Source: SB11 sp943370295
GTDB taxonomy: Bacteria; Bacteroidota; Bacteroidia; UBA8524
Reading direction: 5' to 3'
Assembly: GCA_943370295.1 (NCBI GenBank)
Contig: CALRQL020000002.1
Location: forward strand, 62,001-126,000
Length of the DNA: 64,000 nucleotides
Shown: positions 1-11,100 of the stretch, piece by piece
Position numbering within the stretch: position 1 is the first letter of the stretch
Layout: each line of letters opens with the position of its first letter
The notes under the pieces: model-generated
Told to the model about the DNA's origin: nothing
The model's input: the letters and a program-made list of their open reading frames with translations, nothing else
The model's database searches: none
Position numbers and translations under genes: made by a program

Positions 1-764
1 AAAGGCCAGTCAACTATGGTTTGAGTGCTAATATCGGAATATTTGAGTGATGCCTTCATTTGTTGGGTGTTGGTAACTGCGCTAAGCGAAACTAAAGAGG
101 GCAGTATTCGTGAGTTTTGCTCTACAAAATCGCTGTATATAACTTCTAACTTGTTGGCGGTTCCTGCTTCGTCAGCATTAATTTTTGCAGGTCTGAAAGT
201 TTCAGTATTAAAGGCTTCTATTAACAAAAATTGTTTGATACGGGTTGTTATTTTCATGGCCTCGGCAGTATTCTCATACGACGAGTTGTTATCGTGCGTA
301 AGTATTGAATTGCCTACCAATGCATCTTGTATTTGGCTGATAGTGAGTGGAGTGCCGGTATATGCGGCAATAAAATCAATTTTACGGCTGGTAATGGTTT
401 TATCGCTGTAGTTGATGATATGAACCGAATCGGGGGTGATAAGCACGCGGGCAACTTCAAAAAATATAGCTGATGCCGACATCCATATTTTTTGGCCGCG
501 TTGCATGCGCACATTAACGCTGATAGGCACAGGTGAGCCTGAATAATCACAGACAGCGTTTGCCGAAAAATACTCAAACTCAAAGCGATTGGATTGAACG
601 GCACTAAAAACGTCGGTTTTACTATCGCGGTTAACGGACGTATTATTGACTGTTTTTGTTAGTGATTTTTTGCTTTTGCAAGAGGCTGCACCTAATGAAA
701 CTGCCAATAGTAACAATAGTATCGGGTAGGCTGAACGGGTGTTAATCAGAAAGTTTACCTTCAT
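1..764 (-). CDS. DUF4292-type lipoprotein, 3' end outside window
   Basis: The open frame reads from an ATG at 764 to the window edge with no stop, so the C-terminus is missing. The N-terminus has a hydrophobic stretch ending in a lipobox-like Ala-Ala-Ser-Cys followed by a Lys/Ser-rich linker, so it is probably an outer-membrane or periplasmic lipoprotein. The body (for example VNVRMQRGQKIWMSAS, then ITPDSVHIIN) resembles the LolA/LolB-like DUF4292 proteins of Bacteroidota. These usually follow a TPR lipoprotein and precede an M23 peptidase. The start lies inside the upstream TPR gene (23-bp overlap), which implies translational coupling in the dut-nucleotidyltransferase-TPR operon. The family call rests on recalled sequence character plus gene order. 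Confidence 0.72.
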   Translation of the reverse strand, partial: MKVNFLINTRSAYPILLLLLAVSLGAASCKSKKSLTKTVNNTSVNRDSKTDVFSAVQSNRFEFEYFSANAVCDYSGSPVPISVNVRMQRGQKIWMSASAIFFEVARVLITPDSVHIINYSDKTITSRKIDFIAAYTGTPLTISQIQDALVGNSILTHDNNSSYENTAEAMKITTRIKQFLLIEAFNTETFRPAKINADEAGTANKLEVIYSDFVEQNSRILPSLVSLSAVTNTQQMKASLKYSDISTQTIVDWP

Positions 765-2493
765 TTATCTTTTTATCAAGTTGAGCTGAGGGATTTCCGT
801 TTTGTTTTGCTTTTCGCCAGTATTCAACGGCTTTATCTTTATTACCCAAGTGGTAATATACATCGCCTAAATGTTCTAAAATATCTCCATCAGTAGGTGA
901 GAGGGCAAGTGCTTTTTCAATATAGGTTAATGCCTCTTCATATAAAGAACTTTTATACAATACCCAACCGTAGGTATCTAAATAGGCGGCTTCGTTGGGT
1001 TTTAATTCAACAGCCTTTTTAGCCATGCTCAGTGCTTTTTCTAATTGTTGCTGTTGCTGTGCAAGGTAGTAGGCATAGTTATTAAGAACATAAGCATTGT
1101 TGCCATCAATTGCCAAGGCCGATTCAAGCGAGGCATAACACAAAAGATATTCGCGCAGTTGGTAGTAGGCATCGCCTGCAATGGTATGCAAGCCCATGTT
1201 CACAAAGTTATCACCTATGCCTAAATCAATTCCTGCTTGTGCAGTTGACGCTGCTTTTTTATAATTTTTTTGCTGAAACGATGCGTTGGCATTGTAGTAG
1301 TACAACACAACCCTATCGGGGAATAGCTCTAATGCCTTGTCGCTTTCGTCGTGCAGGTTTTTATAATCTCCTGCTTCTTCGTAGCAAGCCAGCAGTTGCT
1401 GCCATACTTTAAAGTTGTTGTTATCTAACGTGAGGGTAGTTTTATATTGTTCGGCCGCTTTTGCATACTGCTTATCACCAAACAGCAAATCAGCATAAAT
1501 AGCGTGCGATTGGGGTTGGTCGGGGTGCTTTTCTACAGCTATTTCAGCCAATTCAAATACCTGTTTTCGGTATTCAAGGTTATTATCACCCAGCGGAGCC
1601 ATCGAAAGAATAACGTTTATCTTATCTTTTAATGATACTTCCTTGTCTTTAAACGCAAGTTTCAGTTCGTTAATTACGTTGGCACTATCGCCTTCTTGTC
1701 GGTATATATTAGCTAAGCCAAAGTGCGCACGGCCGTTTTCAGGTTCAACGGCTAATATTTTTTTGTAATACTCAAGAGCTTTATCTTTTTTGCCTATTAC
1801 CACATACAACTCTGCCAGCATGCCCAAATAATCGGTATTTCCGGGTACATTGTTCACCAGCTTTTGTACTTCTTCAATAGCCTTTTCAGGCTTATTCATA
1901 TACAGGTACAAATCTTCTTTTTTGCGAACAACTTCTTCTGAAAGTCCGAAACGGGCTTCCATTTTATCCAAAATAGCTATTGCCTCAAGGGGTTTGCTTG
2001 CCAATACTAATTGCTCGGCAGCATTATCATAGTAGTCAGCAGTTTCAGGAGAGAGTTCAATCAACTGAATAAAAATAGCGGCTGATTCAGCATTCTTGCG
2101 AAGCGACTTTAATAACAGTGCTTTTTCTTCAAGGTACCATACATTTTTGGGCGAAAGCTCAATGGCCTTGTCAAGCATGATACCTGCGCCCTGTTTGCGC
2201 ATTTCCATGTAGCACAGGTATAGCTGGTAATATACGTCTCCAACTTTTTGGGTAATTTTAAGGCACTGCTCAAAATTTTGTGCAGCCTCTTCGTATCTAC
2301 CAAGCTGTTTGTCTTTATTGCCTTCAAAAAACAAGGCATCAAAGCGCATTTTATCAGCTTCGTTTGCAAACAAAGGGTCTCCTGAACCGGCACTGGCTTT
2401 GCGGGTATTGCCCGTATTTTTGGGACTTTTGCACCCTGCAGCAACAAGAGCCGCGAGCAAAAAAATGTAAAGTATATGTATTGAAGGGCGCAA
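742..2493 (-). CDS. TPR-repeat lipoprotein
   Basis: This 583-residue protein begins with a lipoprotein signal peptide: a hydrophobic core, then Ala-Ala-Gly-Cys with Cys21 as the lipidation site. The rest is a run of tetratricopeptide repeats from about residue 50 to 570. Recognisable TPR signatures include AEQYKTTLTLDNNNFKVWQQ, AYLDTYGWVLYKSSLYEEAL and EHLGDVYYHLGNKDKAVEYW. It is probably a periplasm- or outer-membrane-anchored scaffold; the partner is unknown. It lies in a minus-strand operon after a nucleotidyltransferase (66-bp gap) and overlaps the DUF4292-type gene by 23 bp. This conserved neighbourhood suggests an envelope-biogenesis role, which is inference. Confidence 0.9.
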   Translation of the reverse strand: MRPSIHILYIFLLAALVAAGCKSPKNTGNTRKASAGSGDPLFANEADKMRFDALFFEGNKDKQLGRYEEAAQNFEQCLKITQKVGDVYYQLYLCYMEMRKQGAGIMLDKAIELSPKNVWYLEEKALLLKSLRKNAESAAIFIQLIELSPETADYYDNAAEQLVLASKPLEAIAILDKMEARFGLSEEVVRKKEDLYLYMNKPEKAIEEVQKLVNNVPGNTDYLGMLAELYVVIGKKDKALEYYKKILAVEPENGRAHFGLANIYRQEGDSANVINELKLAFKDKEVSLKDKINVILSMAPLGDNNLEYRKQVFELAEIAVEKHPDQPQSHAIYADLLFGDKQYAKAAEQYKTTLTLDNNNFKVWQQLLACYEEAGDYKNLHDESDKALELFPDRVVLYYYNANASFQQKNYKKAASTAQAGIDLGIGDNFVNMGLHTIAGDAYYQLREYLLCYASLESALAIDGNNAYVLNNYAYYLAQQQQQLEKALSMAKKAVELKPNEAAYLDTYGWVLYKSSLYEEALTYIEKALALSPTDGDILEHLGDVYYHLGNKDKAVEYWRKAKQNGNPSAQLDKKINEGKLSD

Positions 2494-2559
2494 AGCGTAA
2501 GTATTTTTAAGAAAACGTAATATTAATAAAAATGTTACGCAAAAGGTAAACGGCTAAAA

Positions 2560-3567
2560 CTATTCCACAACAGAATAGTCGCTGATGCTCAAGTCATCTT
2601 GCTTACCGGTAAACGATGCGTAGCTGCCTATCATGCTGCCGGTTATATTAGCATTTTTGATAGAGGTGTGTTTTTGAACGATAGAATTTGAAACTACCGA
2701 GTTCTCAACTTTGCTGCCTTCGCCCAATGATACGTATGGCCCCACCACTGAATTAGTGATGGTTACATTATCGCCTATGAAGCAAGGGGGAATAATTTGC
2801 GCATTGGTAAGTTTAGCGTTGGTGTTGGTTTGGCTGTAACGCTCGCGCTCCAACTCAAGCACGCGCTCGTTGGTGTAAACGGTAGCGGCTTTGTTACCGC
2901 AATCCAGCCATTCTTTTACGGTACCGGGATGAAACTTAAGCCCTTTGTTTTTCATGTTCTCAAGGGCGTTGGTAAGTTGGTACTCACCTTTGTCTTTAAT
3001 ATCGTTATCCAACAGGTATTTTATCTCTGCTGATAGGTTATCACCGTCTTTAAAGTAATAAATACCAATGATAGCAAGGTCGGAAACAAACTCTTGGGGT
3101 TTTTCAACAAACTCGCTGATGTGGCCATCGGCAGCAATTTTCACCACCCCGAATTGTTTGGGGTCTGCAACCTTGTTCACCCAAATTACACCGTCTTTTC
3201 CGGCATCCAATGTAAAATCGGCACGGAAAATAGTATCTGCAAAAGCAACAATAACATTACCTCGCAAGCAAGGCTCTGCACAGTACACCGCATGAGCAGT
3301 TCCTAAGGCTTCGTCTTGGTAAAATATTTTTCCTTTTGCACCAATGTTTTCTGCAATTTTCAATAAGCTGGCTTCGGCTTCGGCACCAAAACTTCTGCCA
3401 ATTACAAAGGCTACTTCCTCAATTTTTTCATCACACATCGCCGATAAGTCGTGCACAAGGTGCTCAACGATGGGTTTACCGGCAACCGGAATAAGGGGTT
3501 TTGGGGTAGTTAGGGTGTGGGGTCTCATGCGTTTGCCCATGCCCGCCATTGGTACTATAATATTCAT
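2560..3567 (-). CDS. sugar-phosphate nucleotidyltransferase
   Basis: A 335-residue cytoplasmic NTP-transferase. The N-terminal domain (about 1-230) carries the signature MAGMGKRMRPHTLTTPKPL followed by PVAGKPIVEHL, which binds the nucleotide triphosphate and the sugar 1-phosphate. The C-terminal part (about 245-320) has isoleucine/valine-rich hexapeptide-like repeats (IGDNVTITNSVVGPYVSLGE), as in the left-handed beta helix of GlmU- and GlgC-type enzymes. It probably makes an NDP-sugar for envelope polysaccharide; the exact sugar cannot be read from the sequence. It sits 39 bp after dut and 66 bp before the TPR lipoprotein gene on the same strand, so co-transcription is likely. Confidence 0.88.
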   Translation of the reverse strand: MNIIVPMAGMGKRMRPHTLTTPKPLIPVAGKPIVEHLVHDLSAMCDEKIEEVAFVIGRSFGAEAEASLLKIAENIGAKGKIFYQDEALGTAHAVYCAEPCLRGNVIVAFADTIFRADFTLDAGKDGVIWVNKVADPKQFGVVKIAADGHISEFVEKPQEFVSDLAIIGIYYFKDGDNLSAEIKYLLDNDIKDKGEYQLTNALENMKNKGLKFHPGTVKEWLDCGNKAATVYTNERVLELERERYSQTNTNAKLTNAQIIPPCFIGDNVTITNSVVGPYVSLGEGSKVENSVVSNSIVQKHTSIKNANITGSMIGSYASFTGKQDDLSISDYSVVE

Positions 3568-3606
3568 TGGGTAATTGGTGTCTTTATATACGTTAAACTA
3601 AATCTG

Positions 3607-4044
3607 CTACTTCACTCCGGTATGGCCGAATCCGCCTGCGTTTCGCTCGGTTTCGGTCAGTTTTTCAACGGGTTGCCATTGTACAATTTCGTGGCGGGCT
3701 ATTACCAGTTGGGCTATTCGTTCGCCATCATTAATTACAAAATCTTCGGATGATAGATTGACCAGTAATACCTTCACTTCTCCACGGTAATCCGCATCAA
3801 TAGTGCCGGGGCTGTTAAGCACGGTAATTCCGTTTTTATAGGCCAATCCGCTGCGGGGTCTCACTTGGGCCTCGTAGCTTTGGGGCAATTCAATAAAAAT
3901 ACCGGTGCTTATTAGTTTCCTTTCAAGCGGCTTCAAGGTTTCGGGTCCTTCAAGGTTGGCTCTTAAATCCATTCCTGCCGACAAACCGGTTTGGTATTGT
4001 GGTAATGGGTGGTGCGAATTGTTTACTATCTTAACCTCTATCAA
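3607..4044 (-). CDS. dut: dUTP diphosphatase
   Basis: A 145-residue trimeric dUTPase that hydrolyses dUTP to dUMP and pyrophosphate, keeping uracil out of DNA and supplying thymidylate synthesis. All five family motifs can be read: motif 1 AGMDLRANL, motif 2 RPRSGLAYK, motif 3 GTIDADYRGEVKV (with the catalytic Asp and the uracil-contacting Tyr region), motif 4 RIAQLVI, and the glycine-rich motif 5 as NAGGFGHTG. Motif 5 differs slightly from the common RGxGGFGSTG form. It is the first gene of the minus-strand operon. The 133-bp gap to the divergent hydrolase gene must hold its promoter. Confidence 0.96.
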   Translation of the reverse strand: MIEVKIVNNSHHPLPQYQTGLSAGMDLRANLEGPETLKPLERKLISTGIFIELPQSYEAQVRPRSGLAYKNGITVLNSPGTIDADYRGEVKVLLVNLSSEDFVINDGERIAQLVIARHEIVQWQPVEKLTETERNAGGFGHTGVK

Positions 4045-4143
4045 AACCTAGTGTTGTTTTGGCCTGCGAATTTAGCATTTTGAATGAAAAATGCCCGCTT
4101 TTATCTAACCACTATATTAAACCAAAAGCTACGGGCAGTTGTT

Positions 4144-4151
4144 GTACTTTT
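4144..4151 (+). promoter_or_regulatory. -7 promoter element upstream of hydrolase gene
   Basis: TACTTTTG matches the Bacteroidota -7 consensus TAnnTTTG and lies 26 bp before the hydrolase start. No convincing TTG was found at the expected distance upstream, so this is a partial match only. Confidence 0.4.
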
Positions 4152-4177
4152 GCACGCGTTTTTAAAAAAAGCAGGAA

Positions 4178-4942
4178 ATGAATTTGTTTTATAAGCAGTA
4201 TAGCCAAACAGGCAGGCCTTTGTTTATTTTTCACGGATTGTTCGGGATGTTGGATAATTGGCACAATGTGGCATTGCAACTGGCTGCTGATTATGCAGTT
4301 TATACGGTTGATTTGCGCAACCACGGGCAATCGCCGCATAGCGACGAGATGAACTACAGCCTGATGGCGGATGATATTGCGCAACTGCTGGTATCGCTTA
4401 AGTACGAAAAGGCTCATATACTGGGCCACAGCATGGGGGGAAAAGCGGTGATGACTTTCGCGCTTAAATACCCTGCAATGATAGATAAACTGATTGTGGC
4501 CGATATAGGTGTAAGGGAATACAGGCGTGGCCATGATGAGATTTTTGATGCGATTATCCCGCTGAAATTGGAAACGTTTGAAACCCGTGGTGATATTGAC
4601 CGCCACCTTACCCCATTGCTGCCTGAGTTTAGTACCCGCCAGTTTATTCTTAAAAACCTTGCCCGCAATGCTGATGGTGGTTTTTATTGGAAAATGAATG
4701 TGGAGTCTATCTATAAAAATTACGAAAATATTGTGGCTCCTATAAAATCAGACAAACCTTACACGGGCGAAACCCTGTTTTTGCGTGGCGGCAAATCGCG
4801 GTACGTAACCGATAATGATTGGGCTGAAATTTCTAAACTATTTACCAACGCCGGATTAGCTACCATTGAAGATGCAGGACATTGGGTACATGCCGAAAAG
4901 CCGGCTGAAGTAGTTGCTGCTGTAAAAGAGTTTTTAGGGTAA
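4178..4942 (+). CDS. alpha/beta-hydrolase, YbfF-like esterase
   Basis: A 254-residue alpha/beta-hydrolase without a signal peptide. The oxyanion-hole segment FHGLFGMLDNW, the strand VDLRNHGQSPHS and the nucleophile elbow GHSMGG are all present. The histidine of the triad is in AGHWVHAEKP near the C-terminus. The pattern matches the YbfF/acyl-CoA esterase branch, but the substrate cannot be deduced. It is transcribed divergently from dut and stands alone. A family A repeat begins 17 bp after its stop codon and may act as transcript end. Confidence 0.88.
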   Translation: MNLFYKQYSQTGRPLFIFHGLFGMLDNWHNVALQLAADYAVYTVDLRNHGQSPHSDEMNYSLMADDIAQLLVSLKYEKAHILGHSMGGKAVMTFALKYPAMIDKLIVADIGVREYRRGHDEIFDAIIPLKLETFETRGDIDRHLTPLLPEFSTRQFILKNLARNADGGFYWKMNVESIYKNYENIVAPIKSDKPYTGETLFLRGGKSRYVTDNDWAEISKLFTNAGLATIEDAGHWVHAEKPAEVVAAVKEFLG

Positions 4943-4958
4943 TAAGCAAAATAGTTAT

Positions 4959-5053
4959 GACGGATTAAAATCCGTCGCTCTTAAGATTACAAAGCGTGGA
5001 GGGACTTAAGTCCCTCCACGCTTTGTAATTTTTACAGAATTGGATTTCAATCC
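4959..5053 (-). repeat. family A composite hairpin element, copy 1
   Basis: Three hairpins in reverse order: GACGGAttaaaaTCCGTC (4959-4976), a perfect 44-bp palindrome (4986-5029) with ends ATTAC/GTAAT and centre GACTTAAGTC, then GGATTtcAATCC (5042-5053). The total of 95 bp equals that of copies 2 and 3. It lies between the hydrolase and alpha-2-macroglobulin genes. Confidence 0.85.
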
Positions 5054-5193
5054 TATTAAATACGACAGTCTTTACATTCTCCTTTCCTACGGAAAAAGAA
5101 ATGTTATATTTCCGTTAACATTTGCAATGTTGAGCTACCCTTTACAACTCAAAAAAGAATAAGCGCGTTTATCAAAGTACAATCGTCAAACCT

Positions 5194-8100
5194 ATGAGAA
5201 ATTTCAAAGCACTGCTGTGGGTTATCACGGCAATAGTAGCTGTTCCTTTTACTGTAAAGGGGCAAGCTCCCACTATTGAAGGCAGCGAATATGCATACTT
5301 GTACAAGCTTGAAAAAGAACAAGTACGCTGGATGCTCGACAGTGCTTGGCTAAGTGATAAAAGTCCCATACTAACGGCACCTGTAGATAGTTCATTACGC
5401 ATCAACAACAGCAATCCGTTTGTGCCTAAGAAGCTGGCAAGAGGCTACTATCTATCCGCCTACGCTGCTGATTTAACCATCAATGCTCAGTTGCACATTC
5501 ACCAACCGTTTTTTCCTACCATACAGGAAACCAACGGGGTGTGGTGGTTTGTGTTTAAAGATACCCTGCAAAGCATTGTGAAGGGCGGTACGCTTACCAT
5601 GATTGGCAGCAAAGAGAAAGACAGTGTAATTGGTTACGATTCGTCGTGTATGTGCTACCCCGTGCCACTGCAAAAGCAAGACCGCTGGTTTTTGTTTGAA
5701 AAGGGCACAGAGTTTTATTACCTGAAAGTATATTCACCCTACAAAAAAGTAAAGCGCGAGTGTACCCGCCCATGGTGGAAATTTTGGAAAAAATGCCGCC
5801 CTGCATATAACGATTATAACAACTACAGCTACAGATACCGCCCAAGAGGATGGCGCAGGTTATGGAATTGGGCAGCAAACGCTTTTAGCCGTCCCGCAAC
5901 CCCCATGCAGCTTAACCCGGGTTATATGGTGATTAACCAGCCTGAATACAAACATTTTGATTCACTAAAGATGAAAGCCTTTATAGTGAACAAAAGGGGC
6001 AAGCCGCTGAAAAAGGATTTGTATGTTAAAATTACAACGCAGTCCAACTTCTACCAGCCACTGCTATTCAAAAAAATATCGCCGGTTACACGGGGGGCTT
6101 ATACGTTTGATATGGCGATACCCGATAGTTTCCTGCTCGACCAAACGTATCTAATTTCTATTACCGATAAGTTGGGGAGAAGCTATAAATCAAGCCAATT
6201 TAAAGTAGCCGATTACGAGCTTAAAAAGGTGAGCTACAGTTGGGAAAACGGTTCGCCGGAATATTACCGCGGTAATGATATTGTTTTTTACGCCAAATCA
6301 GTAGATGCAAACAACTTGCCCCTGCCCGATGCCACAGTGCGGTTACGATTGAGGATAGACCAAGTATTAGCTACTTACGACACCTTGATAACCTTGCGCG
6401 ATAGTGTGTTTACTTCGTGGTACGATACCCTGTTGGCGTGCAGCCCTGATGGGTTAACACCGATACACTTGCCGCAACACCTGTTGCCCAATGCCGATTT
6501 GAGAATTTTTGGCACCATGAGTTTTACCAATGCCGATAACCAACCCGGTTTTGCGCAATGGCAATTCAATATTCTAGCCGACTCTAAACGGTTTTTTGTA
6601 AAAGAAGACAGTAACGGTTTAAGAGCAGGGTATGTAGTACAAGGCCGCATACAAAAAGAAATTCCGGCGTATTGGGTGGTTGAATATACTACAGGCGTTA
6701 GAACGGAAAAGAAAATAACCCTGCCGTATTACCAAGATTGGGAGCCCGGGGCTACATTGTATCGTTTGTTAGATTCAGGCAGGCGCGAGGTAAGCTCGAT
6801 TGCTATGCCCCGCCAAATTCCCAAACCGCCTGCATTTATCGTTTCCAAAACTTACGACTCGCTGCATATTGATTTGCAAAACCCTTTGGGCATTGAGGTG
6901 GGTTGGCGCATCTTATCAGGCAAAAAGCTGATTGGAAAAGGTGCGGGTAACAGCCTATCGTACCATAAAAAACTAAAAGGTACTAAGCCTGTGTATGTAG
7001 TATATACCTACACTTGGGGAGGTAATTTGTTTACCTACGAAACCATTGCTTGGGTGAAGGAAAAACAGTTGACGGTGAAAATTGAACAACCCGAAGTTGT
7101 TTACCCCGGACAGGAAATTGCCGTTGATATTACGGTTACCGATTATAAAAACAGGGGTGCAAGCGGAGTGAATCTTACCGCATACAGCGTAAACATGGAG
7201 TTTGAGAACATTCCCTACCCGCAAATGCCTTATTATGGTAAAAACTATGGCGGGCAGCTGGTTAAGAAGCCCATCAACAACATGAGTTTGTGGGAAAAGA
7301 GTTACCAGTATGTGCTGCCCTGCAATCCGTATCTGTACAAATGGATGGGCTTGGCAAGCCACCCTTATTACCGTTTGATGTATAGCCCAACAGCATTGGG
7401 AATTTTAACAGACAGCTTATCCGACGGTAAAACCCAGTTAAGCCTGTTTGCAAGAAACTCAAACACCAACTACAAAAACTACTATGCTGCTTGGATTGAT
7501 GATACGTTGATATACTTGAACTTAAACGGACAACAACCCAATGCCTACCGAGTGAAACCCGGCAAGCACAAAATAACCTTGCGCACGTATGAAGGATTGT
7601 ATGAAACAGATAGTATTGAATGCACGGCAGGAATGCGCACCCTTGTAGGGCTTAATACGGATAGTATTTATAACAACCGTACCATAAAACGTACTGAGAT
7701 GTTGAAGGAGGTGAAAAAAGAAGAGTACGGGTTGTACCAGCCTCATGTATTGTACATCACCGGAGATAAAAACTCCATGTATGGAGATAATCTTTCAAGG
7801 GGATACCTAAGACAGGGGGATAAAATTTACAACATCGGCAGGTTACAAAAATCATACACATACGGGCACAACGATAACCTTAAAAACAATCCGTACTACT
7901 TTTACAAAGTAGGGCCGTTTGAAAAGGGGTGGATAGATTTGATTATTGACCAACGTGTAATAACGTTCTTCTTTAATCCAGAGTATGTTTATACTTATTC
8001 AACAGTAGCGGTAATGTCGTCAGATGTGAATTACGACGACTTTAAACCGCAACCACTGCCCACTTTCTACAGCTTTGCAGATACCGCTACTGAATTACCG

Positions 8101-11100
8101 CCACCACCGCCCGAAGAGCCTAAAGTAAATGTTATACCAACTTACGCATCTTCCAATCCCTTGCAGCACCCCGGTATGCGTACCTATTACCATCCGTATT
8201 GGGTGGGCAAAGGTTGTTTTTATCGCGTATCCAATAGTAAAGATAACCGTATCATGAACTGGTGGTTTATTAATAACGACAGTCTCGAAATGTCGACCGT
8301 AGTGGCCTGGCAAACAGGTGTTATAAACCCGCACTTAGTCCCCGGCAATTACGATATAGTAATGCTAACTGATACCAACAGTTTTAAACTGCTGCGCAAT
8401 GTGCAGGTACGGGATAGTTTTATTGTGTACTACAATCCCACCGACGAAGGCTTTATGAAATACGATACCCTTTTGATGTGGAGTTACCTTACCAAAATAA
8501 AACTAATAAACAGAGGGCCTGTACCCGAATATTACAACACCCCTGTGAAGTTAAAGGTAACTACTGATAATGAACCCGCTAAGGGGACAGAAAAAGTAGT
8601 AGGTGAATTGAGTATCAACAGCCGATACATAAGCAATGCCCTGATAGTGATTGAAGACGGTAAAGGCGGTTTTATAAACGGAGGGCTTACCAATCAGTTC
8701 GGATTTTATCAAATACCGCTGAAACCGGGAACGTATTATATGAAAATATTTACCCCTCAGTGGGATATGTTTCATGTAGAGAAACTTACGGTAACTGCAA
8801 AGAAAAATACCATAGCCCACCTACACATTGGCAATTACAGCCCCGAAGTATTGGCAAGAAACTTTAACAATCTTCCCCGTTCACAAACCAGCGAAAAGCT
8901 AACCAATAACGGCACACAACCTAAGTATGAGAATACATCAACAGGAAACTGTTTTGGCAACAATTGCGGGGAAGTAAAGGGTATTATTTCTGATGCTGCA
9001 ACGGGTGAGCCTTTGATAGGTGCGACAGTAATGATAGAAAGCAATAGCATAGCTACAGCTACCGGTATAGATGGCGACTACCGTATAAAAGGATTATCGG
9101 CAGGAACATACACCCTTGTAGTGAGGTATGTAGGGTACCAAACCCAAAAGGTTATTAATGTGAATGTTAGTGCCGGCGCAACTACTTTTTTGAACATAGA
9201 GTTAAGAGAGAATGTTAGTGAAGTGAGCGAAGTGGTCGTGGCTGAGAAAAACATTAACTCAATGTATAATGTAAATGGTGCAACATCCTATAATTGGACA
9301 AGCAATGATGTAGATTATGCAGCTGCCCCGCCGATGAACGAAAGTGTAACGACGATGGATGTTGTAACCGCTACATCAAAAAGCACGAGAAGAAAAACAT
9401 TAAACAGTCCTGATTTTAGTGATGGTGAAGAACAAGGCTACGAAGAGGAATATAATCCTTTTAGGGGTAATGCCTTAGCCGATAGTACTGAAGTAAACTG
9501 GGTTGACAGGCAAAAAGAAGCACAACGCTTGCAAGGAATGCTGGGCGATAGCAATGCCCTTTTAGTACGCAAAACCTTCCGCGATTACGGGTATTGGATA
9601 CCCAATCTGCTTACTAACCGCAAGGGCAAAGCGGGCTTCACCGTAAAACTGCCCGATAACCAAACCCAATGGAAATCATTTGTGCCAGCCATGGACGGTA
9701 AACGCCGCACGGGTTTGGGAACAGCTACCATAAAAGCCTACAAGCCATTAACGGCCAACCTTTCAGTACCCCGTGTAATGGTTGCAGGCGACCGCTTAGA
9801 GATTACAGGAAAAACAGTAAACTATACGTCAGACTCAGTAGTAGTAAATGCTTTGCTACGTGTTAACGATAAAGATTTGTATAACAACCCGATGGGGTTG
9901 CGCTATTACCAACTGGTACAGCAGTTTTTAGAACCCATTAAGGCCGGAGAAACCGTAGTGCAATACAGCATTAAGATGGACAACGGTTACCTTGACGGCG
10001 AAATACGCAATGTCCCCGTGTTAGAAAACGGCTTATTGGTAAACAACGGCGAAAGTCAAACCCTTGACGGCAATTTAGAGCGTACCCTTTACCCCGAAGA
10101 GGGTTTTATCAACCGCGAGTTGATGGTGAGTAACCGAAAAGTGGTATTGCTGGAGGCAGAGTTGAATAAACTGCGCAACTACCAATACGGTTGTGTGGAA
10201 CAAACGGCATCAAAGCTAAAAGCATTGTTGCTTGAAAAGCAGTTTGCAAAAGCACTGAACAAACCGTTTACGGATGAAAAAGAAATCAGCCAGTGCGTAA
10301 AACGTCTTGAAAAATATCAAAACACCGACGGATCATGGGGATGGTGGAGTCGCACCTTTACCGATTACTGGATGACAATTTATGCCACTGATGCACTGCA
10401 ACGTGCCGTTAAAGCAGGGTATAAAACACAAAGTGCGCTTACTGGAGCGCAACATTTATGGGGAGTGTATCAATTTTTGGCCATCCCGCATAAAATCAAT
10501 TCGTTAGAACTGTTTATTAATGGCGGGTTTGGCTCGGTAGCTGATAAAATTGCAAAACTTGATACTCTTAACCTTAACCTGCAAGAACGTTATGCGCTGA
10601 TGAAAGCGAAACAAGCTTCGGGTATAAAAATTAATACCAAACCTTTACTGGAAGCAGTGCGCCAGCCTAATGAAAAACAGGCTGTGTGGGGCGAGAAAGT
10701 ATTTAGTATTTCAGTAAACGAGTTGCAAACTTCTGCCGTTGTGTATGAAATTTTGAGAAAAGAAGGCGGCCATGATGAATTACTGAAAAAAGTGCGTAAT
10801 TACTTCTTATCGCAGTCTCATACTTCAAGAAACACCATCGAGTCGGCCACCGTGTTGCAAACGTTTATGCAGGATATTGTTACAGAGGATAACAAACGCG
10901 AGGAGTTGATACCCGATTTCAGCATCAACGGAAAAGCAACCCCTTTACCCCTTGCCATGAAAATAGCTCCGGCTGATACTGTAAAGCTGGCTAAAAAGGG
11001 CAGTGAGTTGTTTTACGTGTACTCGTGGCAAAAGTTTGAGGCCAATCCGGATGCTCGCACTCAAATATTTGACATACGGACTTCGTTTGAACAAAACAAA